DNA of 26,555 nt, taken from NCBI RefSeq assembly GCF_000003605.2, contig NW_003140816.1, forward strand, positions 364,989 to 391,543, in the 5' to 3' direction. A program made the position numbers and the translations under genes. The stretch is from Saccoglossus kowalevskii (taxonomy: Eukaryota > Hemichordata > Enteropneusta > Harrimaniidae). Below the pieces are notes generated by a model that searched no databases, had not been told where the DNA came from, and saw only the letters and a list, made by a program, of their open reading frames with translations. Below are positions 1-11,120 of this stretch, one piece after another. Within the stretch, counting starts at the first letter, position 1; every line of letters starts with the position of its first letter.

Positions 1-470
1 CTACGGTCATTCTATAACAATCGATCAGTCGTTTTTTTCACAGTCTACTATTCCTGCAGATATCTTCAATTGTTATAGGTGCCACGGATTTTAACATAAC
101 TACAACTTGACCCGTGTTAAACCCAAACCATGCGTGCATGACAACCGTCACCCTACACACGGTTACTCAACGAATACCGTACTCTACAGTAGACATTTTT
201 CGCTCTCCACCAAAAATATAATGGTTTTATTTCATATTAGTTGTGTCTGTGTCAGTGTCGTATTTGATTTCACATGTTTGGTTCGATCTTGTTTATGGTG
301 GACATTATTACTACGCGTATGTATTATTACCAATTTTATATGGCCGTGTGTGATCCACCGTATTTTTTTCAACGGTCGTTCTATAAATTTCTGATTGTAT
401 ATATTCTTATTTTAACATCATAAAAACAAAAATGGTACACTTGTACATGAAAAAGTAGGCAATGAACTGT
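1..470. other. intergenic/intronic, no gene
   Basis: No convincing coding frame. A short direct repeat, ACGGTCATTCTATAA near position 3 and ACGGTCGTTCTATAA near 372, is the only structure seen. Confidence 0.6.
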
Positions 471-474
471 AAAT

Positions 475-655
475 ACGGGCGGTTGCGCTGTCAGGCGAGC
501 GAGCGAGCGAGCGATTGAGCGAGCGAGCGATTGCGCGAGCGGATACTTCCGGATTTGCGCGGTCGAAAAAAAAGCGGTAATTGCGCGGTCGAATTGAACA
601 AAGCGAGCGAAAAAAAAGCGATCGAAATCCGGAAGCGGGCGGGAGGTTGGGCGAA
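475..655. repeat. CpG-rich GCGA-type low-complexity block with an inverted repeat
   Basis: Runs of GCGA/GAGC tetramers (about 497-540) are followed by two GCGCGGTCG copies and AAAAAAAAGCG tracts. CTTCCGGATTT (546-556) and AAATCCGGAAG (625-635) form a perfect 11-base inverted repeat. The block is a strong composition outlier in AT-rich surroundings. Confidence 0.85.
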
Positions 656-660
656 ATGTG

Positions 661-974
661 TACTGTATGTATATTATAAGCAAAACTAAATGCTTTTACA
701 GTACTACAGTATGTAACTAACTACAGTATGTATATTACAACCAAAACTAAATGCTTTTACAGTACTACAGTATGTATATTATAAGCAAAACTAAATGCTT
801 TTACAGTACTACAGTATGTAACTAACTACAGTATGTATATTATAAGCAAAACTAAATGCCTTAACAGTACTACAGTATGTATATTATAAGCAAAACTAAA
901 TGCTTTTACAGTACTACAGTATGTAACTAACTACAGTATGTATATTATAAGCAAAACTAAATGCTTTTACAGTA
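661..974 (+). repeat. tandem array, 105-base higher-order period built from 61- and 44-base subunits
   Basis: Subunits start at 661, 722, 766, 827, 871 and 932, alternating 61, 44, 61, 44, 61 and about 43 bases. Each carries the core AAGCAAAACTAAATGC followed by TTTTACAGTA; the longer subunit has an extra 17-base tail ending ATGTAACTAAC. The larger period is exactly 105 (661, 766, 871). Only a few substitutions separate copies, so the array is young or homogenised. Confidence 0.95.
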
Positions 975-1000
975 TTTACATAAGATAAGTACAGCGAAAA

Positions 1001-2907
1001 AGGGTTTCAAAATAATAACAAGATAGATGTAATATTATTATAAAAAGTACATAACTACTGTAAAATTTGTATTAGAAACCGCGTGAGGGGTAAAGTAATA
1101 AATAAGAATAAAAAAACCCAAGAAGGTCAAACAAGGGTCAACAAAGTAGATTTATTTGCATTCATATATTCATGAATATTAAATGAGTTTTTTTTTTTAT
1201 CTCCAGTTGTGATGACCTGAGTGGTGTATCATATACAAGATTGAACAGATTTTTTGCTGAACACTACTTTCAGGAAATGTTAATGTTATGTAGACACTAC
1301 AGAATCTTGCAAAAAATCTCTTGATTCACATGCATCTTGTCACCCCACACATTACACACGGATGCACATTTTAATGTATTTTCATCATTTTTTGTTAGTA
1401 CGGCCATTAATTTTCAAAAAAATCAACATTATTTTCTATAAGCTACATATCTTTATCAAAAATTTTGAAAAAATATAAAGAAAATTTATGCATGTCTATT
1501 TTGTGATATGTAATTCAGAAAGTTAAAAAGAAACAGTCACTTTGTAGCATTGTATATAACTGTCATCACATGCACTGGGCTTGAACAGCTAAGAGTTCAG
1601 AGGGCAACCATTATCAAAGCAAATTGGCCTCAGCATATAGGAATCATATTTGCTATATTACTAGCTCATATGCTAGTAATAGATAAAGATGTGTCAATAG
1701 TCAAAATTAGTCATATTTAAATGATCCAGCAAACAAAAACAGAATTTATGTTGCATGTGTGATTCCATTGGAGATGTAAGTTTCATACTAAAATGTTGCC
1801 ATACATTTTCATGTTATCATCGTTAAAATTTTGGACCAAATAGACAATTTCCAATTGACCAATGATGATCGCTGTCTTATTTACCAATAAACGCAATTAT
1901 GTATTCTTTGGCTAAAAGTGATTTAAACATGGTTTCTATATCAATGCATTGATTTCTAAGAAGTTTTTAATTTATTTAATTAATTAGCCCAAAAGACAAT
2001 CAGAAGTTTGACCACACCGGGTGCCGGTCACAATTATCACAGAGTCATTACCATTTTCCTGTTCATAATGAATACTGATATCGTAAGTATTTATATGAAG
2101 GTTAAATACTGATAGCAAAGGTGTGTACATTCTACATGTAACTATGTTATGTCTGGAAACCTGACCTGAAGTAGTCAAAAAACAGTAATCACTCTATTAG
2201 AAACACACATAATCATTGTACACTGGATCGTTCAAATAGAGAACTACTTTGACCATAGTATACATCGGTTATTTATGCACACGTACCTAACATGGACAAT
2301 TCTGTATAGGTCCGAGCAACAAAATACAGTAAATTAAAATAAAATGATGCCAATAATTTAAGAAAACTAGAGTCTGAATTGCCAAAGAACTATTTTATAT
2401 TTTCATTGGTTTCGATGGTGAAAATATAAAATTAATAATTTCACACATTGATATACATATATATCCTGGAGTGGAAAATTATATGAATAGTTTATATTGT
2501 AATATATTTCAAAATAATTTAGTTTCATGAGTTTTGAATGAAATGCATGTAATATATTTCTCTTATAATCAATAAAAGTTTCTCTCCCATCAAATGTTGC
2601 ACATGTACACTATTTAGTAGATGACAAAATTCAATACAACTCAAAACTGTCTTGAATAAAGGAAATACAGCGTTACAAGTACATTGCCGAGCAGATCATT
2701 ACAACAGAGTCAATTTCTAAACATCGCCAGTACAGCATGACCCTCAATCTTGCCATATTTGTATTTTGCATTCCCTATACTCCCAGCTAAACACACTCAG
2801 AGGAGAAAACTATCACTCGCATCACGCTGTCTCTTAGGCTGTTCTAAAATATCGTTCTTTTACGATAATTGTGATTTATTTTGAATAGCTGGGAAGAGCA
2901 TGCCTGA
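1001..2907. other. AT-rich noncoding stretch
   Basis: No exon, RNA gene or complete element could be supported. It contains homopolymer T runs near 1190 and short AT-rich tracts. Confidence 0.6.
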
Positions 2908-2958
2908 AGGATTTACTTGTATTATGAAATCACACACAAAAAAAGAAGAAATGATAAC

Positions 2959-3222
2959 ATGCTATGTGATGTAGAAATGGCTTTTAGCGTTATAAATGCT
3001 GAATTGCTGAATAATTCTGTCCATTACTGTGAAGTTTCCCCTCAATATAACAAGTATTTCTTTGCAATAACAATTTACGTTGGACTGTTATTTTCAGCAT
3101 ACTTTACATGTTTTTATATGAAAAGAAGAGATCAGTTAGATTTAATGGATGAAAAACATTTGCCACTTAACTCTAGAATGTCAATGAATAAACAACAGTA
3201 CGAATCAAGAATTTTAGTGTAA
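2959..3222 (+). CDS. possible small single-pass membrane protein or last exon of an unrecognised gene
   Basis: The 87-codon frame starts at the first in-frame ATG; another ATG follows at 2977, and the frame is open upstream only to 2908. It shows a short N part with a glycosylation sequon (NNS), then a hydrophobic stretch at about residues 33-54 (YFFAITIYVGLLFSAYF), then a positively charged stop-transfer KRR and a hydrophilic tail (DLMDEKHLPLNSR). A CTTTTAG at 2981-2987 could instead be a splice acceptor, making this the terminal exon of a plus-strand membrane protein nested in the PICALM intron. AATAAA-like signals follow near 3686. No family was recognised. Composition looks more protein-like than the other open frames nearby, but no homology supports it. 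Confidence 0.35.
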   Translation: MLCDVEMAFSVINAELLNNSVHYCEVSPQYNKYFFAITIYVGLLFSAYFTCFYMKRRDQLDLMDEKHLPLNSRMSMNKQQYESRILV

Positions 3223-3829
3223 GTTGAATGATAAAACTCTGACATTTCGGGAAACAGCCATAGATGAACTGAAGAGGGAGAAGTAAAATAACTTTACATT
3301 TTTCTAAATTTTTATACCCTTCACTTCGCTGAGATCTATTGAAAGTAAGCCTCTGAGACCAGTTAAGAGTTGATTTGGCTATTTTCGTTCACAAGTAAAA
3401 TCTGTCAAATTATACCCATGTGAACATGTAAAATAACAACAGAACTTGTAGGTTCGCTGGCAAGTTCATGAACTTAAAACGCAGTTAATATGCTTGAATT
3501 ACTGAAATTAAATGATTATACTTTACCTATGATCATGATGTATTAAATGTATTGAATGAGCCCATAAAGTGTGTATAAAATTTTAACATATTTATAAAAT
3601 TTTCCATTATCATAACTCAGTTGTATTTTTGCTTCTTTTACCAAATTTCTATAAATAATAACGATATGCACAATGATTTTATATAAAATAAAAATATTCT
3701 TAAAATATAAGGTACTCTATTTGCTTATTGGAAGAACATCTCTCTCAGCACGTATAAACATTGAATTATTAAAATATGATCTTATTTTAATCATAAGCAT
3801 GTGCTACAACATGTAATAGCGCCATGCAT
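3223..3829. other. AT-rich noncoding stretch after the 2959-3222 frame
   Basis: No coding frame. It contains AATAAA-like hexamers near 3686 that could serve as a polyadenylation signal if the upstream ORF is transcribed. Confidence 0.5.
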
Positions 3830-4090
3830 ATGTGAGATTTGTTTTGCGAAACACATCGATTTTCCCCACAGTGCTTTAAAGGAGAGGACGCCATGGAATG
3901 GTAGGGTTAGGGAACATACAGAGGGTATAGGATCCCGTAATTCCCCTACGAAAAATCTTGGTTCCATTTTTTGAACACTCTGTGCATGGGTCAAATTCAA
4001 CAAACTTGTTGGTATGGGAGCCATATCTGGTGTAGGCGCAATGCGATGACCACCACCTTTTACAGACAAATAATACACATGTGAGATTTG
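3830..4090. mobile_element. possible 237-base insertion flanked by 12-base direct repeats
   Basis: ATGTGAGATTTG occurs perfectly at 3830-3841 and again at 4079-4090, as a target-site duplication would. The sequence between is less AT-rich than its surroundings and open on the minus strand for all 79 codons (for example PRFFVGELRDPIPS), but matches no family I know. It has no clear poly(A) tail or terminal inverted repeat, so the type of insertion is undecided. Confidence 0.4.
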
Positions 4091-4438
4091 CCTCTAGTTA
4101 ATTTTAGAAAAATAATCACTGGTACTGCCAAACATTTTATTTAATCTTTATTCAAAGGGTAGCCTGTTAGGACATTGGCACATCTTCTACAGTGCCCTCA
4201 CTGTAGGGTTTCCTTAGAAATGCACCTAATTATTAAATTTTCACAGATATACATTTGTAAACGAATTTATGTATGTACATGTATTTATGTACGCTTCTTT
4301 TATCGAATAAACAAATTTTTGGTAATATACCAATGCATACAGGAGTTTGCAAAAATATGGAAACCAATTATGAAGAATCAAAGCATGGAAATAAAAAAAT
4401 TGATTCTCACTGTTATTCATTGCAATTCAAACTTGCGC

Positions 4439-4468
4439 TGTATATATATATATATATTTGTATATACA
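4439..4468. repeat. (TA)n microsatellite
   Basis: An alternating TA tract of about eight repeats, followed by TTTGTATATAC. Confidence 0.85.
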
Positions 4469-4469
4469 A

Positions 4470-5421
4470 GTGATTTATTTTGTATGTTAATCTTAAATTC
4501 CTAGGGTAGTGATATAGTTACTAAAAATAAACCCAATGGGTAGTAGCAGTATTACTAGACTAAGTAAATGCTGGGTAAAATTTATCAAGTAACATTCAGT
4601 AAGCAAATTTGTGGATATTTGATCAGATAAGGCACACAATAGTATTTAATTTCCTGTATTAGAAGCACACCAATAATAGCACATTTCATTCGATTGTAGG
4701 TTTGTATGACAGGTTCAATATTTCTAGTCCTTGCAAAGTACCAGAAACTGATATTACCGTCTTGTTACTCAAAATTAAAAGCAAACAGTTGCATTTATTG
4801 TATACTAGATTTGTTTAAATGCAACTTACTTTGACCATTGACATACATGTACCTTTGTTATTTACATGTTAAAACGCTTGCACTACTAATAGAACAAATA
4901 TGGTATATTTGCACCAAAGATAGACATAGGTAACCACATGGAATCAGGAAGCCCACAGCGTGATCTTCGCCATATGTTATATTTATATGTATGTATGATA
5001 TATAACATGAAAAACTTGTATGAATATTGCTTTAGGGATTTAGAATGATGCTTGTATATTACAGTGTAAAACACAAAGATTGATGACGACACCGTGCTTC
5101 TTAGTCCGGTGTTTTGATGGTCTATGTACATTAATTAATATAATACATTTTTTTCGATTCAAACAGATTACAGATCTTGATAAAAGTTTGAAAAATGTGG
5201 AAATTTTGTTAATCTATACTGAGCTATGACAAATTTTGCAATACCAAATGAACACACACAGTTTAATTGAAAACATTAATCATGAAGATAATGTTGAAGC
5301 TCTTGACAATAATGGTGTTCACTCATCGGGATTGGGTCGGCATGAGCAAAAAAATGTGTGTGCAAATAAACAAGACTGTATAGGCACGTGCCAAAAAAGT
5401 TTGCGTAGTGGATATTTGTTT
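4470..5421. other. noncoding stretch
   Basis: A polypyrimidine-AG that looks like a splice acceptor (CATTTTTTTCGATTCAAACAG, ending near 5166) is followed by only 20 sense codons before a stop. No exon was called. Confidence 0.5.
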
Positions 5422-5858
5422 TGCAATGTCCACTTACTCTTTTAATGATTTAAATTTTTTTTTTTTTTGTGCCAGGCGACAGTTCCGTACATTGTCTCTC
5501 CTGACTTTTTTTTTTGTATGTGCAAATTGACACACAGTGCATTTTTCAGCAGAAGTCGTATTCATATTTGGGACTACATGGCAGGGCATCATTCTATCAA
5601 ATGGCAATTTAATACGTCAACCTGCGGACCCCCAAAGTCGCATTCGTTAGGGAATGAATCTCGGCCAGTGGAATTGGCCTTCCCATTGAGTCTGTGGCAC
5701 ACTCACCCAGGGTAGGGGTCGACCCTTTTGATGTTCAGCCTAAGGTAGGATTTGAACTTGGGTCTACCGATCACGAGTCTGATGCGACACCCACTATGCT
5801 ACCACCAGTGACCAGTATGCAATGCCCACTTATTCTTTTAATGATTTTAAATTTGTTT
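5422..5858 (-). mobile_element. tRNA-derived SINE with about 37-base target-site duplications
   Basis: On the minus strand a tRNA-like head begins near 5815, with an A-box-like TGGTAGCATAGTGGGTG (about 5788-5804) and a B-box-like AGTTCAAATCC (5748-5758), spaced as in RNA polymerase III promoters. A body of about 270 bases follows, ending in a poly(A) tail (the plus-strand T run near 5455-5470). Flanking copies at 5422-5460 and 5818-5858 (TGCAATGTCCACTTACTC and TGCAATGCCCACTTATTC, continuing through TTTTAATGATTT) differ by two substitutions and an indel. Copying by a LINE machinery in trans is the family norm. The body family was not identified. Confidence 0.82.
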
Positions 5859-6500
5859 GTTTTCTATTTCACTTTTCCTTGAGATCTCTACTTTCCTAAG
5901 TCAGCATTGTGTTAATAAAAATAGTTATATTGATATATCTATTGTTCTTTTCAATTACATTAAAATAATCTAATATTACCTTAGTTATAGAATTTTATTT
6001 TTAGATATGAAAATCAGGAACTCTACTACCGGAAATATCAAAAAAATAGCTACATCCGCGTAGATTTTGAATTTGTTGTGAAGAAATTACCGATTTTCTG
6101 TCCATGTCAAAACAGACTTACTGAATTCTGGGATTTGCATTTAGAATCATGATCCATATACATTTGATGATGATAATTGCTTACAACTGTGTATTTTATG
6201 GTAATATATAAATGGAATAAAGTGAGATTAAATCAGTACATGTACAATCACAGGATAAAGCTGTACCTAAGCAATTGACAAGGTTGCTTGCAAATCATTT
6301 TATTGGGTAAAGCCAACAATTGAATTTTCATCACTCTAATGTTCAGCATGATACATGTACATGTCAATAAACAAAGTACATGACCATGTGTCTAATTAAT
6401 AAGAAATTGGTAAAGAAGGTCAATCACCCATATTTAAAAATGATAATTTTTGCATTTACATAGAGATATGGCTCCAAAGCTGTATTCATTAAAACAAAAT
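5859..6500. other. AT-rich noncoding stretch
   Basis: No gene or element supported. ACATGTAC-type octamers near 6240 and 6355 are typical of this genome. Confidence 0.55.
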
Positions 6501-6990
6501 GGCCACCAGTCAGCCATTTTGACTCTGATCTGACAAACAAAATCACAGGCATCAAAGTGATATAAAGTTCAATGTATATAAGTTTGAATAAACTGTCTAT
6601 GCATGACTGAGATCCAGAATTGCAGAAATGCTTGATTTTAATGAATTTATAACATTAAAAAAAATACAATTCAGCCATATTGAATCAGATAACCAAATGA
6701 ATACATGTGTGACTAGATGCACAGTGTATGATGTGTAGAGTTTGAACATGATTGGTCAGGACTAGTGGGAAATGTACCTCAAGAACTGTATTTGTTAAAA
6801 CATGCATCTGGATCCCATATTGTCCAATGTTTGTACCAAATTTGAACAAATCATCTTTGTACATCACCAGAATCCGGAATGGAAGAAATGCTTGATTTTG
6901 ATGAATTTTTTAAACTTTAAATGACTGCCTTTTCAACCATTTTGAATCGTATCATGAAACAAACTGATGTGCAAATGTTGCCCAAAATGT
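6500..6990 (+). repeat. degenerate tandem repeat, roughly 260-base period
   Basis: GATCCAGAATTGCAGAAATG (6611) recurs as AATCCGGAATGGAAGAAATG (6871), each followed by CTTGATTTT-ATGAATTT and then a block beginning CAGCCATATTGAATC (6672) or CAACCATTTTGAATC (6936). A third related block, CAGCCATTTTGACTC, lies near 6513. Divergence is high, so the array is old. Confidence 0.65.
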
Positions 6991-7179
6991 GATGTATTTG
7001 TAAAGTTTGCATGTCCAAGATGCAGGTGGAGAGGCATGCATAAGATCAAGGTGAGCACATGTCCTCATTTTCAGACTGTGTTCAAACTTGGACTAAAAAT
7101 GTTACATTGCCTTCTCAGCCCTAGGTCGTTTACACTGTTTTTAATACCTAGTTTATTTATTATAATGAAACTGTAATAT

Positions 7180-7881
7180 TGATTATGTGTAATTAAGAAC
7201 CAGATTAGGTCAGCTACTAAATTACATTAAAAAATGTTAAGTCAATTAGCATCATACATGCACAACTGCCAAGACTATAGGGTTACCACAATAAAATTAC
7301 ATTAATATTTGGGAAGCTTTTAATAGAGCTTTTTACTTTATTCACAGAGTTTATTGTTGTACAGAAGGTCAATGTCAAAGCTGATATTAACACATTGCCT
7401 GCTATTCATTTCCGCTACCTGTAGAGGCTTTCAGCTTCCAATATTCTAAATAATAAATAGTTACTAAATAATATAATTATATATGTTTCTCTTCCATTAT
7501 GATGATAATGCATGTACACAAATTTTAAGTAGTGTTATTTTAATAATCACATATTGAGCACTCACAACTGTTTTCTCAGTACATGTATTTTTATGAAACA
7601 TTTTTATGTTTATAATGACATATAGCTGACTCATCTCTATATTACGTGTTGTTTATCCACTATCGCCTGCCGACTTCAGCAAACGTAATTCGGCTGTTCC
7701 ACTTTCTATCTCCATCCCTCGTTTTTATAAATGCAGATTTCCAACACTAAACGACAGAAGTATATGAACAGAAGGGGCACAAATATAAAGTGGAATGGCC
7801 AATTTTAGGTACATGAGCAGACCAATATAGCTACAAATGGGATGTCAAGGTTTAAAAAAAATGAACATATGATAGAGTAAT
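7180..7881. other. AT-rich noncoding stretch
   Basis: Nothing beyond low-complexity AT tracts is visible; no exon-like frame. Confidence 0.55.
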
Positions 7882-8024
7882 AATCTGATGGGCTCTCCTT
7901 AATTAATCATTTAGTACATCAAATAAAGGGTTCTATCCGTTTAATAACGGTCTGTCAAAACAATCTGATGGGCTCTCTTCAATTAATCATTTAATACTAC
8001 ACCATATAATAATGGTCTGTCAAC
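7882..8024 (+). repeat. two-copy tandem duplication, 80-base offset
   Basis: AATCTGATGGGCTCTCCTTA at 7882 recurs at 7962 with two changes, followed in both by AATTAATCATTTA and later by GGTCTGTCAA. The second copy is shortened internally. Confidence 0.8.
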
Positions 8025-9338
8025 AAATTTCATTTCCTACTATGTTAATAAATAAAAAAAAAATACACTTTACAATGAATCTACTGGAACACTGGAAAAA
8101 ATTAACACACACTAACCATGCATTATAAATATAATCAGTGTGCTATGTTTTCCCAGTGTCGCGATACTGTGTCATTGCCATGGTGATATTAATATTAATC
8201 GCAATTAATAGAATATAGACTCTAAAAGCATACGAGGTCAGATCATTGTGTACAGCGATTTTAAGATAAAACCCTGGAAGTGTAAAAAACTCGACAACAT
8301 CAATACAATGATATTATATAGAGCTATGGATGCAACAAAAATCAATGAATCTTTATGTTTTCCCAATAGACCAAACATTATTTCAACACAGTGACAGTTA
8401 CCGGTCAATATACTGTTGTGTTTTTTTGCTCTGAATACTCTACTCTGCCTTGAAGGAGACACACAATGTCACAGAAAATTGTTTTAAAAACTAATTAAAA
8501 AATACAACAAGCTTAGCATAGTAAGCTTTAGTCAAACTTCCTTTTTAATTGTTGTAAAATTAATGTGAAAACCTGAGTTTGAGTTTCAAGTCTAAAAAAC
8601 ACATTTACTGCACAAGGAACATTAACAGCAGGGTCCCAGGGTCCCCTGGCACTATCCAAGAGATTGACAAAGGTAGCTCTCATTCTCCGGGATTGCACGA
8701 CAGAATTGCAAATGTAGAGGATTTACATTATTGATCCTTTTGTAATCTAATCCAGTTATTAATTTTGATGTGTGGCTGGACTTTACCTTTCAAGAAGTCA
8801 GCGTAATAAAGGCCGACCATAAATCTTCAGTTAGAAATATATGATAACATGTACCATTACATCAACAATTTTATACAATTCATCCAAATTTAAGCTATTA
8901 ATGAAAAGAAGCGATACCTTAACTTGTTGCCATAGAAACTGCGACTTTCTGTATCACATTAACACGTACCCTGCCAGCACCTCATACTTTTACATTGACC
9001 TGACCAAATAAGGGTTAAAGCCCAATTTCGGACGCCATGTTGGTTAAAATACATACAATTAATAAAGACCATATTTTGCGAAATGGACCCTGGGAAAATT
9101 GTACCCTACCGGTACTGACTCGTCTCTCAGGTCGCAGTATGTTGCATGACGCCAATGTTGAACATCATGTGTTCGACAACGATATCATTTTGATTTATCA
9201 GTAGAAAGTAACAAATTTAAATAATCACAGATAAAACCAGCAAATAATTTTAAGTGATATAGAAATTATTGAATAATGTTGGATTTTACGAATTTGACTT
9301 TAAAACCAATAATAATAATGCCAAAATGGCATATTTAC
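8025..9338. other. noncoding stretch
   Basis: No exon supported. GTTGCCATAGAAAC near 8935-8949 resembles an RFX X-box with one mismatch, and a GGGTCCCA/GGGTCCCC duplication lies near 8631. Neither is strong enough to call. Confidence 0.5.
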
Positions 9339-9473
9339 ATACATATAAGGTTGAAAATAAAAATAAATGTTGTTTGCCCACTAAACAGTCATTATCAAGG
9401 TGTTTATAAGAATCAGGAAATTATTTTATTCTTTGGTAATTAGATTTTTTTTTCTCATCATTGGAAATGGGTC
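9339..9473 (+). repeat. dispersed repeat, copy 1
   Basis: About 135 bases that align throughout with 13281-13414 in the same orientation, including AAATGTTGTTTGCCCACTAA and ATCATTGGAAATGGGT. No terminal repeats or promoter boxes were seen, so it may be a fragment of a larger interspersed element. Confidence 0.85.
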
Positions 9474-11120
9474 ACGGTGAGCCAATTGAATGATATACCA
9501 AACATACATGGTTGATTCAACAAAAAAACAAAAAAAACATGATGACAAAATTCAACAGTAATCTTTCAAGCACTAGATTTCGTTCATATTATAAGAAATT
9601 GCAAGAAATAATTGCCTTAGGGGGCAAGATTTTAAAAATAACCAATCTCATGGTGGTTGCACAATTCATTAAATTATCCTGCAATTCAATAATAAAATCA
9701 TTCTGTTAATAGCTTACTCAGGTATAAGCAACATAATGACATTAAATGCATATTATAACTGCAGGAAAGGGAGGGGATATGGTCTTAAACAATATATATT
9801 GATATTTTTTTTCTCCACAGGCTTGTTATAAATTTACCAGTTTTTTCACTGTTATGCAATTTTCCAGGCCTCAGGCTTTGTGCAAATCGTATGTATGACA
9901 AGTTATCCCCATGGAAATGAAACAGAGAATCCGAGATACAAAATTTGCTATATTACCTCTGCATGAGTAGGTCAAACTCGTATTCGCTGTCTTTATTACA
10001 GACTTTACTTTTTAATGTGAATGATTATGTCACTCTCCCAAATCAAGTCCTAGAAGAGTTAATTATCACTTTTCCAATCTACACGATTTTGAAAGGATTC
10101 TAATTGCACAGCTTCCCTAATCACTTAAATTACTGTACAATGCAACAGAGGGAATATTTCTTCCACACATATGAGAACCGGGGAATTTGGCGTCCAAACT
10201 GTTCAAAAACAATGGATGCGGCTTCTAATACAAATTTTACAATAATATCTAAACATTTTTCGAAATGACCAAATAGAAAATTAACATCATTTTACAAATG
10301 TATATTATGGACTTTTCAAAACCAATGGTAGCATCGTGGTTGTTGCACAGGATCTATGATCAGTAGCCCAAATTAAAATTATTCAATTAAAGACAGCAAA
10401 AAAGATCGCTCACTACTATGGGGGAGGGGGGGGGGAGTTTTCCACAGATGGAATGGGAGGGCTAAAAACCATTGGCTTAATATCTGTGAGCTTCAAATGA
10501 ACCTTAAGGTCTGCAAAATCACTTGTTTTCAACCAACTCTGGTAGATGTAAAGAAGCACATTGACTTGCGATAATTTTATTTTTCCATTTCAAAATGTCA
10601 ACCTTTCAAAAATTCCTCTGCCATCTGTTGGCTGCACATTGTCAATATATTACATTTAGAATGTCCGCTCAATTTTACGTTATAACCAAATGTATACGAG
10701 AGAATATCTTTAAAAGGTCAATAACCTAAATAATAACATCAGTATTATCAAAAGATGATGCAATTTACAGACATATGGGGGAAGATTAATGGTTTAATAC
10801 TAGAGTATTTTTATTGTCAATTTTTCAATTTTCCCCGAGAACATATGGTAGTATGGCGGCATACTGTCTGGTGCAGACTTTGCGTACTTCTCATGATACA
10901 TAAATACCATATTTGCTCTATTAAAACGCATCTCTAATAGAAGTATATGTGAATCAAAAATTTGCATTTATTAAAAAACTGGATTATTAAAATATGAATT
11001 ATTCTGACCATAGACGCACCTCTGTCAAGTGAAACTAATAAAACAAATAAAGCAAATACGTGGTGAAAAATTGAAGTATGGTTGTCATTTTAATACATGG
11101 TTGGAAAGAAGGTTCTGTAC
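9474..11120. other. AT-rich noncoding stretch
   Basis: It contains a G-rich run at 10421-10438 (GGGGGAGGGGGGGGGGAG) with quadruplex potential. No gene supported. Confidence 0.55.

Noticed and set aside
1-390. LTR-like direct repeat ACGGTCNTTCTATAA at about 3 and 372
   Set aside because: Similarity ends after about 15 bases and there are no primer-binding or polypurine tracts.
661-974. CRISPR array
   Set aside because: The repeats are directly adjacent subunits with no unique spacers, in a eukaryotic intron.
5236-5445. Open frame downstream of a good-looking splice acceptor near 5166
   Set aside because: The acceptor leads into a frame that stops after 20 codons, the 5236 frame starts behind a stop, and its end runs into the SINE target duplication.
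6967-7176. Cysteine-rich short frame (CKCCPKCDVFVKFACPRC)
   Set aside because: It starts within the degenerate repeat and has no regular zinc-finger or knottin spacing; chance composition is the simplest reading.
8935-8949. RFX X-box (GTTGCCATAGAAAC)
   Set aside because: One mismatch to the consensus and no adjacent gene start.
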